Shown here: positions 1 through 7,210 of the stretch, piece by piece
How positions within the stretch are numbered: the stretch's first letter is position 1
Layout of the letters: the number at the start of each line of letters is the position of its first letter
NCBI GenBank assembly: GCA_002693605.1
Contig: NZQO01000111.1
Location: forward strand, 1-12,911
Source of the DNA: Flavobacteriaceae bacterium
Lineage (GTDB): Bacteria > Bacteroidota > Bacteroidia > Flavobacteriales > Flavobacteriaceae
Length of the DNA: 12,911 nucleotides
Reading direction: 5' to 3'
Position numbers and translations under genes: made by a program
The notes under the pieces: generated by a model
Database searches by the model: none
What the model was told of the DNA's origin: nothing
The model's input: only the letters and a program-made list of their open reading frames with translations

Positions 1-93
1 GGTTTCAACACTATACGTACTGAATGGTGGCATTTCGCCTATAACGAATATTGGAAATACCCCATACAGAACCAACCGCTACCTTGCGATTAG
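1..93 (+). CDS. D-alanyl-D-alanine dipeptidase (VanX/DdpX type, M15D), C-terminal end only
   Basis: The first 93 bases read in frame as the last 30 codons of a protein, ending in TAG at 91-93; the rest lies left of the window. The fragment contains T-E-W-W-H-F (codons about 19-36), the signature of VanX-type M15D zinc dipeptidases. In that family the Glu of E-x-W-H is the catalytic base and the His is the third zinc ligand. These enzymes split D-Ala-D-Ala; outside vancomycin-resistance clusters they usually serve peptidoglycan turnover or dipeptide use. The other motif (S-x-H-x-x-G-x-A-x-D) would lie upstream, so catalytic completeness cannot be judged. There are no resistance genes beside it in this window. 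The gene is convergent with the mscS-like gene and their stop codons overlap in TTAG. The family call is fairly sure despite the short fragment, because the motif and its position near the C-terminus both fit. Confidence 0.8.
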   Translation, partial: GFNTIRTEWWHFAYNEYWKYPIQNQPLPCD

Positions 94-1025
94 TTTTCTG
101 ACTTGGTGCGGAATGGCGTGTCCAGATCATTTCGCAACCTCAACGGAATATCTTCGGCGTTGCCATATAGTTTCAGTTCGCGAATATCGGCAGGCAAGTT
201 GAAACCGGCTTTGGTAAGCGCAACTTTCACCTCTTGGATAATTAATCCGCGGAGAACCCGGGAGGCCCTACGATAATCTACCGTGTGTACCCAAAATAGT
301 ACTTTTAAGTTTACGGTGCTGGCGGCCAGTTCATTTTCGATAACAAAATTCTCATGCGTATCGTCATGAACGACTTCTTTATTAGTATCCAAGATTTCCT
401 GGATTAGGATTTTAGCGCTTTCAATGTCGTCTTCGTACGAGATTCCCACGACAAAATCTACCCTATAAAACCCGTCGGCTGTATAATTTTCTACGGGCTT
501 TGTCAACACATCGCTATTGGGGATGTAGATATCACGACCATCAGTAGTTTTAATGTGCGAATATCTGAACGAGAGCGCTTTTACCCTTCCGAAGTGCCCA
601 TCCACCATAATAGTATCGTTAATACCGAAGGGTCGGTTAAACGCAAGAATAATTCCTGCCAGAAAATTTTTACCGATATCTTGAAAAGCGAACCCCAATA
701 TAATGGCTGCACCGCCGGCGGCGGTTAAAACCCCTGTGGCAACCCCACTGAGGCCGGCGACATCGAGAGCCACCATAATGGCTATTAAAATCAGGATTAT
801 CTTTACGGCTTGCACGAGAAATTTGGCCATAAGGGGGTCTTCAGCTTTCCTCATTATTCGCCTTCGCACCACGCTCGTAATCAGCTGCGCTATGAGCACA
901 CCGGCTACTACTACAAAGATACCCATCGCTATGCGGGGCAATATGGTTAGAAAATGATCGTAATAATTTTCAACCGAACTCGCAATTTTGTCTGATGCGG
1001 TTATTTCCTCCTGTATAAATAGCAT
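90..1025 (-). CDS. MscS family small-conductance mechanosensitive channel
   Basis: 311 residues, close to the 286 of E. coli MscS. It is a tension-gated inner-membrane channel that releases solutes on hypo-osmotic shock. Three membrane segments are visible at about 25-50, 68-92 and 95-128. The third is the Gly/Ala-rich pore helix, which continues into Q-D-I-G-K-N-F-L-A-G and R-P-F at about 115-133. The beta domain follows, with D-x-I-x-V-D-G at 137-143 and I-P-N at about 168-170, then a cytosolic alpha/beta part ending near 300. The ATG at 1025 is favoured because AGGA lies 4 nt before it and it sits 9 bp after the M16 peptidase stop (TAA followed at once by TAG). The two genes are therefore probably cotranscribed. 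Its stop overlaps that of the convergent dipeptidase gene, so there is no room for a terminator between them. Subfamily beyond canonical MscS is not resolved. Confidence 0.93.
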   Translation of the reverse strand: MLFIQEEITASDKIASSVENYYDHFLTILPRIAMGIFVVVAGVLIAQLITSVVRRRIMRKAEDPLMAKFLVQAVKIILILIAIMVALDVAGLSGVATGVLTAAGGAAIILGFAFQDIGKNFLAGIILAFNRPFGINDTIMVDGHFGRVKALSFRYSHIKTTDGRDIYIPNSDVLTKPVENYTADGFYRVDFVVGISYEDDIESAKILIQEILDTNKEVVHDDTHENFVIENELAASTVNLKVLFWVHTVDYRRASRVLRGLIIQEVKVALTKAGFNLPADIRELKLYGNAEDIPLRLRNDLDTPFRTKSEN

Positions 1026-1034
1026 ATGTTCCTA

Positions 1035-3857
1035 TTATTCGGTTACCGGATTTCCGTGAATGTCCAGCAACACCACTTCCTTGCCGAATTTTTTAACTTC
1101 TTCCAACTGGGTGGCCTTATCTCCTACCACCACGTAGACCATTTCAGATTCATCTATATAGGTGTCTATGGTACTTTTGAAATCATCGAGCTCCATATTC
1201 AACAAAGCCCGTTGCTCGGCGTCGATATAATCTTCAGCCCGGTTGAATTTTTCGATCTGCGTCAAAATTCTCAACTTATCATTGAGCGATTCATACGCCC
1301 TGGTATTTTCCTTAACGATTTTGTTTTGGGTCAGGGCTACGTCTTCCGGGGTAAAGCCTGGGCCATATGTTTGTACCATATCTCTGATAATTTCCAGCGA
1401 GGGCAAGGTAGCATTTGCTCGCACGCTACTGGTAATGGTGAATGGCGCCTTGGCGCTAACCTCCGGTATATAGCTATAGGCCCCGTAGGTGTACCCCTTT
1501 TCAATCCGTAAGGTTTGGAATAGCCTACCGCTAGAGCCGCCGCCCAATATCTCGTTGGCAAAATCTAATTTGGAGGCATCTTCGTGCGTGGCAGACAGCG
1601 CAGGTGCACCAATGTAGAGGACCGATTGCTTTGCGTTTGGCACATCGATAAAATAAAGTTTCCCCTTGGCCGAACTTGCCGTAACGGTTTGTGCGGGCAG
1701 ATCAACTTTCTTTCCTTCCCAGTTTGTCACTAAGGAAGAAATAGCTTGCTTCACTGCATTCTCATCGATCGCCCCAACCACTTTTAGGGCAGCACCTTGA
1801 GGAGAAATATTGTCGTAAAATGACTTTACGTCCTGCAATGTTATATTTCCCACGGTTTCCAAAGTGCCGTCTGTGGGAATGGCATGTGAGTGGTCCTTGC
1901 CATACACCAATTTGTTGAAATTGATAGCCGCTATTGCCTGCGGATTCGCCTCGCGTCCCTTCAAATTAGTACGCAGCTCTTGATGTAGACGTTCAAATTC
2001 TTCGGAATCCCAACGCGGCTTAAGTATCATTTCCTCTACCAGCTCCATCGTTTCGGGAAAGTTGCGTGCGAGGGTATTACCTGAGATAACAAGTTCTTCT
2101 AGGCCCGCCCTTATCGATATTGACGATCCTAGTAACCCGATGGCTTCCTCCAGTTCGGCGGGCGACTTCAGTGCCGTTCCCTCATTCATCAAATCGGCTG
2201 TCAGTACGGCCAATCCCGCCTTACCTTCAGGATCGAGCATGTGGCCGCCGGGAATTCGCAGTTCAAAGCTTACCAACGGAAGTTCGTTGTTCTCTATACC
2301 AAGCAAGTGTAGACCATTGGAGAGTTGTGCTTGCCATACGTCGGGCATGGAGAACAAAGGCGCTTCTCCAAAGGCAGGTTCGGAACGGTCGTATTTACTT
2401 GGTGTTTTTTCATACTGTGCCTCTTCCCCTTGGCCAACCTCTTCATTTTCCTTCATAGCCGTAATTTCCTCTTCCCAAACGGTGGCTTTTTCGGCACCTT
2501 CTACCGCAAGTGTGGGAGATTCCTTGGGCACAACACTTGTCATTACATACGGCTGTCTCTTAATGTATTTGTTGTAGACGCGCATTACGTCCTCCCGGGA
2601 AATTTCCTGGTACATCTTTGCCCGCTTGGTAATGTAACCAGGATCATTTCCGAATTCGTTATCCTGCACCAGTTGAAAGGCCTTATTTAAAACCGTTGAC
2701 ACGCCATAATACAATTGGGTTTCCAACTCGGCCTTTATTCGTTTTAGCTCGGCATCGGTAAATCCGGTACGTTCGAAATTATCCAATCCTTCGGCTATCG
2801 CCATTTGCACCGCATCGAGGTCGACCCCCTCATTGGCCCGCACGCGAATTATAAATTCGCCGGCAAGTTCCATACTGTTGTTATAGGCACTAACCCCGGG
2901 CGCCAATTTATATTTTTCGACCACGGTCTCATACAAGGGCGCTTTTCTACTGCCCGAAAGCAATTGGGCAAGAACAGAGAGAGCGTATTCGTCTTCATTA
3001 TAGGAGGCAATTGTAGGATATACACGGCGCAACTCGGGTAGCTTGGCAAAGTTGTCTTCAAAATAGAGTGACTTGGTACTGGAAAGTGAAACGGGCATAG
3101 GCGACAAGGCCTTTACGGCCGGACCGCTCGGAATTTCACCGAACCATCGTTTTACGAGCTCCTTTGTTTCAACAATATCAATGTCACCGGCAATAACCAA
3201 CGATGCATTTGCCGCGCCATAATATTGGTTGTAAAACTCAGTCACGTCCTCTAGGGTTGCAGCTTGCAAATCGGGCAGCGAGCCAATTACCGTCCAGCTG
3301 TACGGATGCCCTTCAGGATATAGATTTTTTCTGATAATTTCATCGGTATAGCCGTAGGGCGCATTGTCAACCCGTTGTCGCTTTTCGTTTTTCACTACTT
3401 GCTTTTCACGCTCGAGGGCAGATTCGGTCACGGTATTGATCATATACCCAAACCGGTCGCTGTCAATCCACAGAATTTTCTCGAAGGCATCCTTTGGGAC
3501 TACCTCGTAGTAAACGGTACCATCGCTCCAAGTACCCCCGTTTCGGCTACCGCCCCATTCCGGAATCATCTTGCGGTTGGCGCCCACGGGAACGTTTTCA
3601 GAATCGTTGAACGACATATGCTCAAAAAAGTGCGCAAAACCTGTCTTGCCGGGCTTCTCGCGATTGGAGCCTACATGCATCATCGTGGCCACGGCTACTA
3701 TAGGTTCACTGTCATCTACATGTAAGATGACCTCTAGGCCATTGTCAAGGACAAATTTTTCATAGTCAATTGAAAATTCATCGGTCGCATCTTGCGCGAC
3801 ACTAATCTGAAAGCAAAAAAAGATGGGGATACAGAGTTTCAATCTGGGAAAATTCAT
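1035..3857 (-). CDS. Secreted M16 family zinc metallopeptidase (pitrilysin/insulinase-like, two-half)
   Basis: 940 residues. An N-terminal signal peptide ends near A21-Q22, so the protein is exported, probably to the periplasm. The N-terminal half has the inverted zinc motif H76-F-F-E79-H80 and a downstream Glu at about 158 in V-V-K-N-E-K, the usual third ligand; this half should be catalytic. The second half (about 500 onward) has the same fold signature but L-T-A-D-L in place of HxxEH, so it is the inactive partner that helps close the chamber. G-R-L-F-Q-T-L-R followed by G-Y-T-Y-G near 785-805 is the conserved Arg/Tyr substrate-binding segment. A stretch rich in Glu and Lys near 455-490 links the halves. 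Length and arrangement fit the fused bacterial class that degrades oligopeptides. It is the first gene of a pair with the MscS-like gene. There is no Shine-Dalgarno before ATG 3857, which is usual here. A weak -7-like TATTTTTA lies at 3935-3928 on this strand. Confidence 0.94.
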   Translation of the reverse strand: MNFPRLKLCIPIFFCFQISVAQDATDEFSIDYEKFVLDNGLEVILHVDDSEPIVAVATMMHVGSNREKPGKTGFAHFFEHMSFNDSENVPVGANRKMIPEWGGSRNGGTWSDGTVYYEVVPKDAFEKILWIDSDRFGYMINTVTESALEREKQVVKNEKRQRVDNAPYGYTDEIIRKNLYPEGHPYSWTVIGSLPDLQAATLEDVTEFYNQYYGAANASLVIAGDIDIVETKELVKRWFGEIPSGPAVKALSPMPVSLSSTKSLYFEDNFAKLPELRRVYPTIASYNEDEYALSVLAQLLSGSRKAPLYETVVEKYKLAPGVSAYNNSMELAGEFIIRVRANEGVDLDAVQMAIAEGLDNFERTGFTDAELKRIKAELETQLYYGVSTVLNKAFQLVQDNEFGNDPGYITKRAKMYQEISREDVMRVYNKYIKRQPYVMTSVVPKESPTLAVEGAEKATVWEEEITAMKENEEVGQGEEAQYEKTPSKYDRSEPAFGEAPLFSMPDVWQAQLSNGLHLLGIENNELPLVSFELRIPGGHMLDPEGKAGLAVLTADLMNEGTALKSPAELEEAIGLLGSSISIRAGLEELVISGNTLARNFPETMELVEEMILKPRWDSEEFERLHQELRTNLKGREANPQAIAAINFNKLVYGKDHSHAIPTDGTLETVGNITLQDVKSFYDNISPQGAALKVVGAIDENAVKQAISSLVTNWEGKKVDLPAQTVTASSAKGKLYFIDVPNAKQSVLYIGAPALSATHEDASKLDFANEILGGGSSGRLFQTLRIEKGYTYGAYSYIPEVSAKAPFTITSSVRANATLPSLEIIRDMVQTYGPGFTPEDVALTQNKIVKENTRAYESLNDKLRILTQIEKFNRAEDYIDAEQRALLNMELDDFKSTIDTYIDESEMVYVVVGDKATQLEEVKKFGKEVVLLDIHGNPVTE

Positions 3858-3982
3858 AGCAACGGTATTAAATGAAAGTTGAAATTTGAAATGGAATGTT
3901 TACGGTATTCGTGTGTAAAATCATCCTTAAAAATAATAAATCCTTTTCGTGAAACTGTATCTTTGCCTAAAATTTTTCACGT
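3858..3982. other. Divergent intergenic region between the M16 peptidase and DUF3817 genes
   Basis: This 125-bp AT-rich gap separates two divergent transcription units and must hold both promoters. On the plus strand a TATCTTTG box lies at 3958-3965. On the minus strand only weak AT-rich candidates are seen. I found no long inverted repeat and no small reading frame of note. Confidence 0.6.
3958..3965 (+). promoter_or_regulatory. Candidate -7 promoter box (TATCTTTG) for the DUF3817-ybdG-EEP genes
   Basis: TATCTTTG is an exact match to TAnnTTTG, the -7 box used by the main sigma factor of Bacteroidota. No good TTG was found at the -33 position. Transcription would start near 3972, giving only about 11 nt of leader before the TTG start at 3983. 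Confidence 0.5.
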
Positions 3983-4264
3983 TTGGAACTTTCGGTCAAG
4001 ACATTTCGAATTATTAGTGCCCTGGAGGCTATCTCGTTCTTGGTACTCCTTTTAATAGCAATGCCGCTGAAGTACATCTGGCAGATGCCTCAGATGGTTC
4101 AAGTGGTGGGTATGGCCCATGGGGTTTTATTTATCGTGTACCTTATAGGGGCTTATTTTATGAAGGAAAAATTAAATTGGTCATGGGGTACCCTGTTAAT
4201 TGTAATGGTATGCTCTGTCTTGCCCTTAGGCCCTTTCTACGCCGAACGTAAATACCTACCATGA
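3983..4264 (+). CDS. DUF3817 family small integral membrane protein, TTG start
   Basis: 93 residues with three hydrophobic segments at about 9-27, 37-58 and 67-85. Opening K-T-F-R-I-I-S-A-L-E, then M-P-L-K-Y and, near the end, L-P-L-G-P-F, matches the DUF3817 family of bacterial membrane proteins, whose function is unknown. The start is TTG at 3983: an in-frame TAA lies 15 nt upstream (3968-3970), the first in-frame ATG is about 27 codons in, and starting there would remove the conserved first segment. It is the first gene of a plus-strand run, directly behind a TATCTTTG promoter box. Its TGA overlaps the ATG of the YbdG-like channel as ATGA, which suggests translational coupling and perhaps a shared membrane role; the latter is inference only. 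Confidence 0.85.
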   Translation: MELSVKTFRIISALEAISFLVLLLIAMPLKYIWQMPQMVQVVGMAHGVLFIVYLIGAYFMKEKLNWSWGTLLIVMVCSVLPLGPFYAERKYLP

Positions 4265-5547
4265 ATGAAGAAACCATAAAATATTATGTCTGCTGGTTGC
4301 AGGAATATTTTATTGCCCAAGGTATGAATTCCGATTGGGCTATTCTTATCAACACACTCATTAATACTGCTATCATTGCAGTAACGGTGGTAGTACTGGA
4401 TATTTTTGTTCGGAAATTTATCGTACAAGCCTTCAAGGCGTTCAGCGACAAGACGGTTACTACTTTCGACGACTTCTTGGTACGGAGCAATTTTCCTAGG
4501 TTCGTGGCACATTTTATACCGGTCATGATAATCTGGTTTTTTATTCCCTTTGTATTTAGCGAATACCCTACAGCCCAAATTCTATTGCTAAAGGGAATTG
4601 ATGTGTATATAATTATCCTCTCTGCCCTAATATTCAGAAGCATCCTTCGCACAACGCGAAATTACCTCGAGCACAAGCCAAAATTTCACGACAAACCTCT
4701 TGAAAGCTACGTGCAGGTATTAATGATCTTCGCTTGGGGCATTGCCGTATTTCTCATAATCAATCTCCTTACGGGTTATTCCATCTTGAGTGTGACAACC
4801 CTTGGGGCGGCCTCGGCGGTCCTATTACTTATCTTTAAAGATACCATTCTTGGTTTCGTGGCGAGCATACAAGTGTCGGTAAACGATATCGTGCGCATTG
4901 GCGACTGGATTACATTTAGTAAATACGGTGCAGACGGGTACGTTACTGAAATTAGCCTGGCCACGGTAACGGTACAAAATTTTGACCATACCTTTACCAC
5001 CATCCCTACCTATAGCCTGATTGCAGATTCGTTCCAAAACTGGCGGGGCATGCAGGATTCTGCGGGTCGCCGTATAAAGCGGTCGCTATATATTAAGCAG
5101 AATAGCATCAAGTTCTTAACTGCGGAAGAAATAGAAGAACTTCGGAAAATTCAACTTATTGCCCCGTATATCGAGCACCGTGAACGCGATGTGAAGAAGT
5201 ACAACAGCCAGACCGAGGCAGACAAGTCGTTGCTTATTAACGGAAGGAACCAAACCAACCTGGGAATTTTTAGAAAATATGCCGATGCATTCCTGCACGA
5301 GAATCCGGCCATAAACAAGGACCTGTTCTTAATGGTTCGACACCTGGCACCGACCGATAGGGGAATTCCCATCGAGATTTTCTGTTTTAGCTACGACAAG
5401 CGCTGGGAAAATTATGAGCACATTCAGGCCGATATTTTCGACCACCTAATAGCTGCGGTTCCGTACTTCGGGTTAGAATTGTTCGAGCTGCCCTCAGGAA
5501 AGGACGTTTCCCAAATTTCACATAAATTTTCGCAAGTCTCAGAGTAA
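4261..5547 (+). CDS. ybdG: YbdG-like (MscM-type) mechanosensitive ion channel
   Basis: 428 residues, near the 415 of E. coli YbdG, a miniconductance channel of the MscS superfamily. Hydrophobic segments lie at about 28-50, 84-100, 108-128, 150-170 and 173-205, giving five instead of the three of MscS. The last is the pore helix (L-G-A-A-S-A-V-L-L-L, then F-K-D-T-I-L-G-F), followed by the beta domain with V-N-D-I-V-R-I-G-D-W-I. After it comes N-W-R-G-M, a short gap, then G-R-R-I-K-R-S-L at about 260-276, which I recognise as a YbdG-subfamily mark, and a C-terminal alpha/beta domain. The role is a tension or osmotic response in the inner membrane. It overlaps the DUF3817 gene by 4 nt and has no Shine-Dalgarno of its own, so it probably depends on coupled translation. 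It is only distantly related to the MscS-like protein at 90-1025, so the pair is not a recent duplication. Confidence 0.9.
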   Translation: MNEETIKYYVCWLQEYFIAQGMNSDWAILINTLINTAIIAVTVVVLDIFVRKFIVQAFKAFSDKTVTTFDDFLVRSNFPRFVAHFIPVMIIWFFIPFVFSEYPTAQILLLKGIDVYIIILSALIFRSILRTTRNYLEHKPKFHDKPLESYVQVLMIFAWGIAVFLIINLLTGYSILSVTTLGAASAVLLLIFKDTILGFVASIQVSVNDIVRIGDWITFSKYGADGYVTEISLATVTVQNFDHTFTTIPTYSLIADSFQNWRGMQDSAGRRIKRSLYIKQNSIKFLTAEEIEELRKIQLIAPYIEHRERDVKKYNSQTEADKSLLINGRNQTNLGIFRKYADAFLHENPAINKDLFLMVRHLAPTDRGIPIEIFCFSYDKRWENYEHIQADIFDHLIAAVPYFGLELFELPSGKDVSQISHKFSQVSE

Positions 5548-5552
5548 TGGGG

Positions 5553-5560
5553 TACCTTTA
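5553..5560 (+). promoter_or_regulatory. Weak candidate -7 box (TACCTTTA) before the EEP gene
   Basis: TACCTTTA is one base from TAnnTTTG; the same octamer occurs at 7203-7210 before another gene. No -33 TTG is seen and the preceding gene ends only 6 bp away, so readthrough from the channel gene is at least as likely a source of transcript. The box overlaps the left arm of the inverted repeat at 5557-5583. Confidence 0.25.
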
Positions 5561-5583
5561 GGTTTCAACCAACCAAACCTAAA
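5557..5583 (+). repeat. Perfect 9-bp inverted repeat ending in the EEP start codon
   Basis: TTTAGGTTT at 5557-5565 is the exact reverse complement of AAACCTAAA at 5575-5583, with a 9-nt spacer. The last base of the right arm is the A of the ATG of the EEP gene. As RNA it would fold over the ribosome-binding region; as DNA it could be an operator. No T-run follows, so it is not a standard terminator. The repeat itself is seen directly; any function is inferred. Confidence 0.6.
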
Positions 5584-6659
5584 TGAAATTACGGCCCATA
5601 CTCCACATCTTTGCGATTATCGCAATTGTACTTACCCTCATCCCCTTCATAGCTGTCGATTATTGGTGGATTCGCATATTCGATTTTCCGCACATACAGT
5701 TAACCATTTTAACCTTTACAGCGCTCGTGGTTTATTTCATGCGGTTTCGCATAAATCAGCCCCGCGATTATATATTTGTTGTCGCACTCGCGGCATGTTT
5801 CGTATATCAAGTGCTAAAAATCTATCCCTATACTGCTCTGGCGCCATTAGAGGTAATGGACGCGACGGAAGTTTCCGAAGAGCGTAAAATTTCGCTTTAT
5901 ACGGCGAACGTACTTCAAAAGAATGAAAAAAAACAGGCCCTTATCGACGATATTCTTGAAAAGGCCCCAGACTTAATTCTCCTACTCGAAACCAATACCG
6001 AATGGATGCGGACGGTTTCTCAAAAACTACCACGGGAATATGCGCACAAGGTTGAGATTCCACTAGATAACACTTACGGAATGTTGCTATATTCGAAATT
6101 ACCTTTAATAAACCCCGAAGCGTTCTATATGGTGAAAGAAGACATTCCGTCCATACGTTCAAAGGTCGTTCTGCGAACCGGCGACACCATCCAGCTGTTC
6201 ACATTGCACCCTACCCCCCCGATGCCGCAGCACAATCCAAAATCTTCAGACCGGGATGCCGAGATGATGAAAACCGCCAATTTAAGCCGGGAGTCGCACT
6301 ATCCGGTTATCGTTTTGGGAGATTTGAACGATGTCGCATGGTCTAACACTACCAAGCTCTTCCAAAATGTGGGCGAACTTCTGGACCTCCGCAAAGGCCG
6401 CGGATTTTACAATACATTTAATGCTAAAAACGCGCTCATGCGTTGGCCTTTAGATCATATTTTTGTTTCTGAAGAGTTTCGGGTAGTAAAATTCGGACTC
6501 GGCGCCTCGATACATTCTGACCACTATCCTGCCTTTGCCGTGCTCAATTTTGAACCCGAAGGCGCAGCCGAACAGCGACCCCCTAGGCCAAGTGACGCTC
6601 AATTAAAGGATGCCAAGGAACAAGCTTCAGGAGTTCAGGAGGTGATTATCGATTTTTAA
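5583..6659 (+). CDS. Membrane-anchored endonuclease/exonuclease/phosphatase family protein (YafD-like)
   Basis: 358 residues. Three hydrophobic segments at about 5-25, 36-54 and 62-80 anchor the protein. They are followed by an EEP (DNase I-like, metal-dependent phosphoesterase) domain at about 103-325. Expected catalytic residues are present in order: N109 (T-A-N-V), E136 (L-L-E-T), H209 (L-H-P-T-P-P), D247 and N249 (G-D-L-N-D), D291 (L-D-H-I-F) and D313-H314 (S-D-H-Y-P). The T-P-P after the His and the three-helix front resemble the YafD-type membrane branch. The substrate (nucleic acid, phospholipid or other phosphoester) cannot be told, nor can the side of the membrane the domain faces. 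The tail from about 325 is Pro/Glu/Lys-rich and probably disordered. ATG 5583 lies 35 bp after the channel gene. Its TAA abuts the stop of the convergent thioesterase. Confidence 0.88.
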   Translation: MKLRPILHIFAIIAIVLTLIPFIAVDYWWIRIFDFPHIQLTILTFTALVVYFMRFRINQPRDYIFVVALAACFVYQVLKIYPYTALAPLEVMDATEVSEERKISLYTANVLQKNEKKQALIDDILEKAPDLILLLETNTEWMRTVSQKLPREYAHKVEIPLDNTYGMLLYSKLPLINPEAFYMVKEDIPSIRSKVVLRTGDTIQLFTLHPTPPMPQHNPKSSDRDAEMMKTANLSRESHYPVIVLGDLNDVAWSNTTKLFQNVGELLDLRKGRGFYNTFNAKNALMRWPLDHIFVSEEFRVVKFGLGASIHSDHYPAFAVLNFEPEGAAEQRPPRPSDAQLKDAKEQASGVQEVIIDF

Positions 6660-7055
6660 TTAGTGCGAACTTCCTAAGCGGTCTTTGACGTATTCTACTC
6701 TCTTTTTTCCGTGGGGATGCGGCTTGCCTTCATCATTCAGACTTACCATTATTATTTTTTCAATAGTAATGATACGCTCGCGCGTCATCTTATTTCGTAC
6801 TTCACAAGCAAGGGTGAGCGACGATTTTCCGAAACTGGTAACCTCCAGGCCAATTTCTATGATATCGCCTTGCCTTGCAGCACTTTGGAAGTTTATTTCG
6901 CTCATGAATTTGGTAACAATTCGAGGGTTTTCCAACTGGATAATCGTGTACAAGGCGGCCTCTTCATCAATCCACTCCAATAGGCGTCCTCCAAACAGGG
7001 TTCCGTTGGGGTTCAAGTCTTCAGGTTTAATCCATTTTCTGGTGTGAAATCTCAT
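6660..7055 (-). CDS. Acyl-CoA thioesterase, hotdog fold (YciA/BACH-like)
   Basis: 131 residues, the usual length of a single-hotdog thioesterase, with no signal peptide, so cytoplasmic. Near the N-terminus is N15-P-N-G-T-L-F-G-G-R followed by W-I-D30-E-E-A. This is the conserved acyl-CoA hydrolase pattern: Asn and Gly at the turn, then the acidic residue at the start of the central helix. The protein should hydrolyse acyl-CoA to fatty acid and CoA; chain-length preference cannot be read. The C-terminus (K-P-H-P-H-G-K-K) is basic. The gene stands alone on the minus strand. Its TAA (6662-6660) abuts the stop of the EEP gene with no spacer. The leader is A-rich without a clear Shine-Dalgarno, and a TATCTTTA -7-like box lies at 7131-7124. 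Confidence 0.9.
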   Translation of the reverse strand: MRFHTRKWIKPEDLNPNGTLFGGRLLEWIDEEAALYTIIQLENPRIVTKFMSEINFQSAARQGDIIEIGLEVTSFGKSSLTLACEVRNKMTRERIITIEKIIMVSLNDEGKPHPHGKKRVEYVKDRLGSSH

Positions 7056-7098
7056 AGGGTTTGTTCTTTTAACTATTTAAGAATCGGTTTTAAAATCA

Positions 7099-7117
7099 AC
7101 CAGAAATACGCTCTGGT
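7099..7117. repeat. Short inverted repeat in the thioesterase leader
   Basis: ACCAGA (7099-7104) pairs with TCTGGT (7112-7117) across 7 nt. It sits between the candidate -7 box (7124-7131, minus strand) and the thioesterase start, so it would be in the 5' leader. The arms are short, and it could be an operator half-site pair or chance. Confidence 0.35.
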
Positions 7118-7123
7118 AAACGG

Positions 7124-7131
7124 TAAAGATA
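7124..7131 (-). promoter_or_regulatory. Candidate -7 box for the thioesterase gene
   Basis: Read on the minus strand this is TATCTTTA, one base from TAnnTTTG. It predicts a leader of about 60 nt that includes the inverted repeat at 7099-7117. No convincing -33 TTG was found. Confidence 0.3.
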
Positions 7132-7202
7132 CTCATTTCCGAAAATGTTAAATTGGAAGAAAATCTGTTATCGTTTGTAACATCCGAAGTCAAAAAGTGT
7201 CT

Positions 7203-7210
7203 TACCTTTA
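7203..7210 (+). promoter_or_regulatory. Candidate -7 box (TACCTTTA) for the lipoprotein-sorting-like gene
   Basis: TACCTTTA is one base from TAnnTTTG and lies 21 nt before the ATG. A TTTG at 7174-7177 could be the -33 element, but the 25-nt spacing is longer than the usual 19 to 21. A short A-rich leader follows, with no Shine-Dalgarno. Confidence 0.35.

Noticed and set aside
1..93. Vancomycin-resistance cluster suggested by the VanX-like motif
   Set aside because: No VanH, VanA or VanRS genes are visible beside it; chromosomal VanX-like dipeptidases are common in bacteria without resistance.
1026..1511. A 161-codon plus-strand frame opposite the M16 peptidase
   Set aside because: It lies wholly antisense to a well-supported gene (the peptidase's C-terminal half), shows no recognisable domain, and other antisense frames of this kind occur along the whole gene.
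2062..2577. A 171-codon plus-strand frame within the M16 gene
   Set aside because: Low-complexity Ser/Pro-rich shadow of the opposite strand, with no start context and no family resemblance.
4261..6659. DUF3817, YbdG-like channel and EEP protein as a nuclease-plus-channel defence system
   Set aside because: All three are common housekeeping-type families, base composition matches the surroundings, and no mobile or defence genes are nearby. The cluster alone is too weak for that claim.
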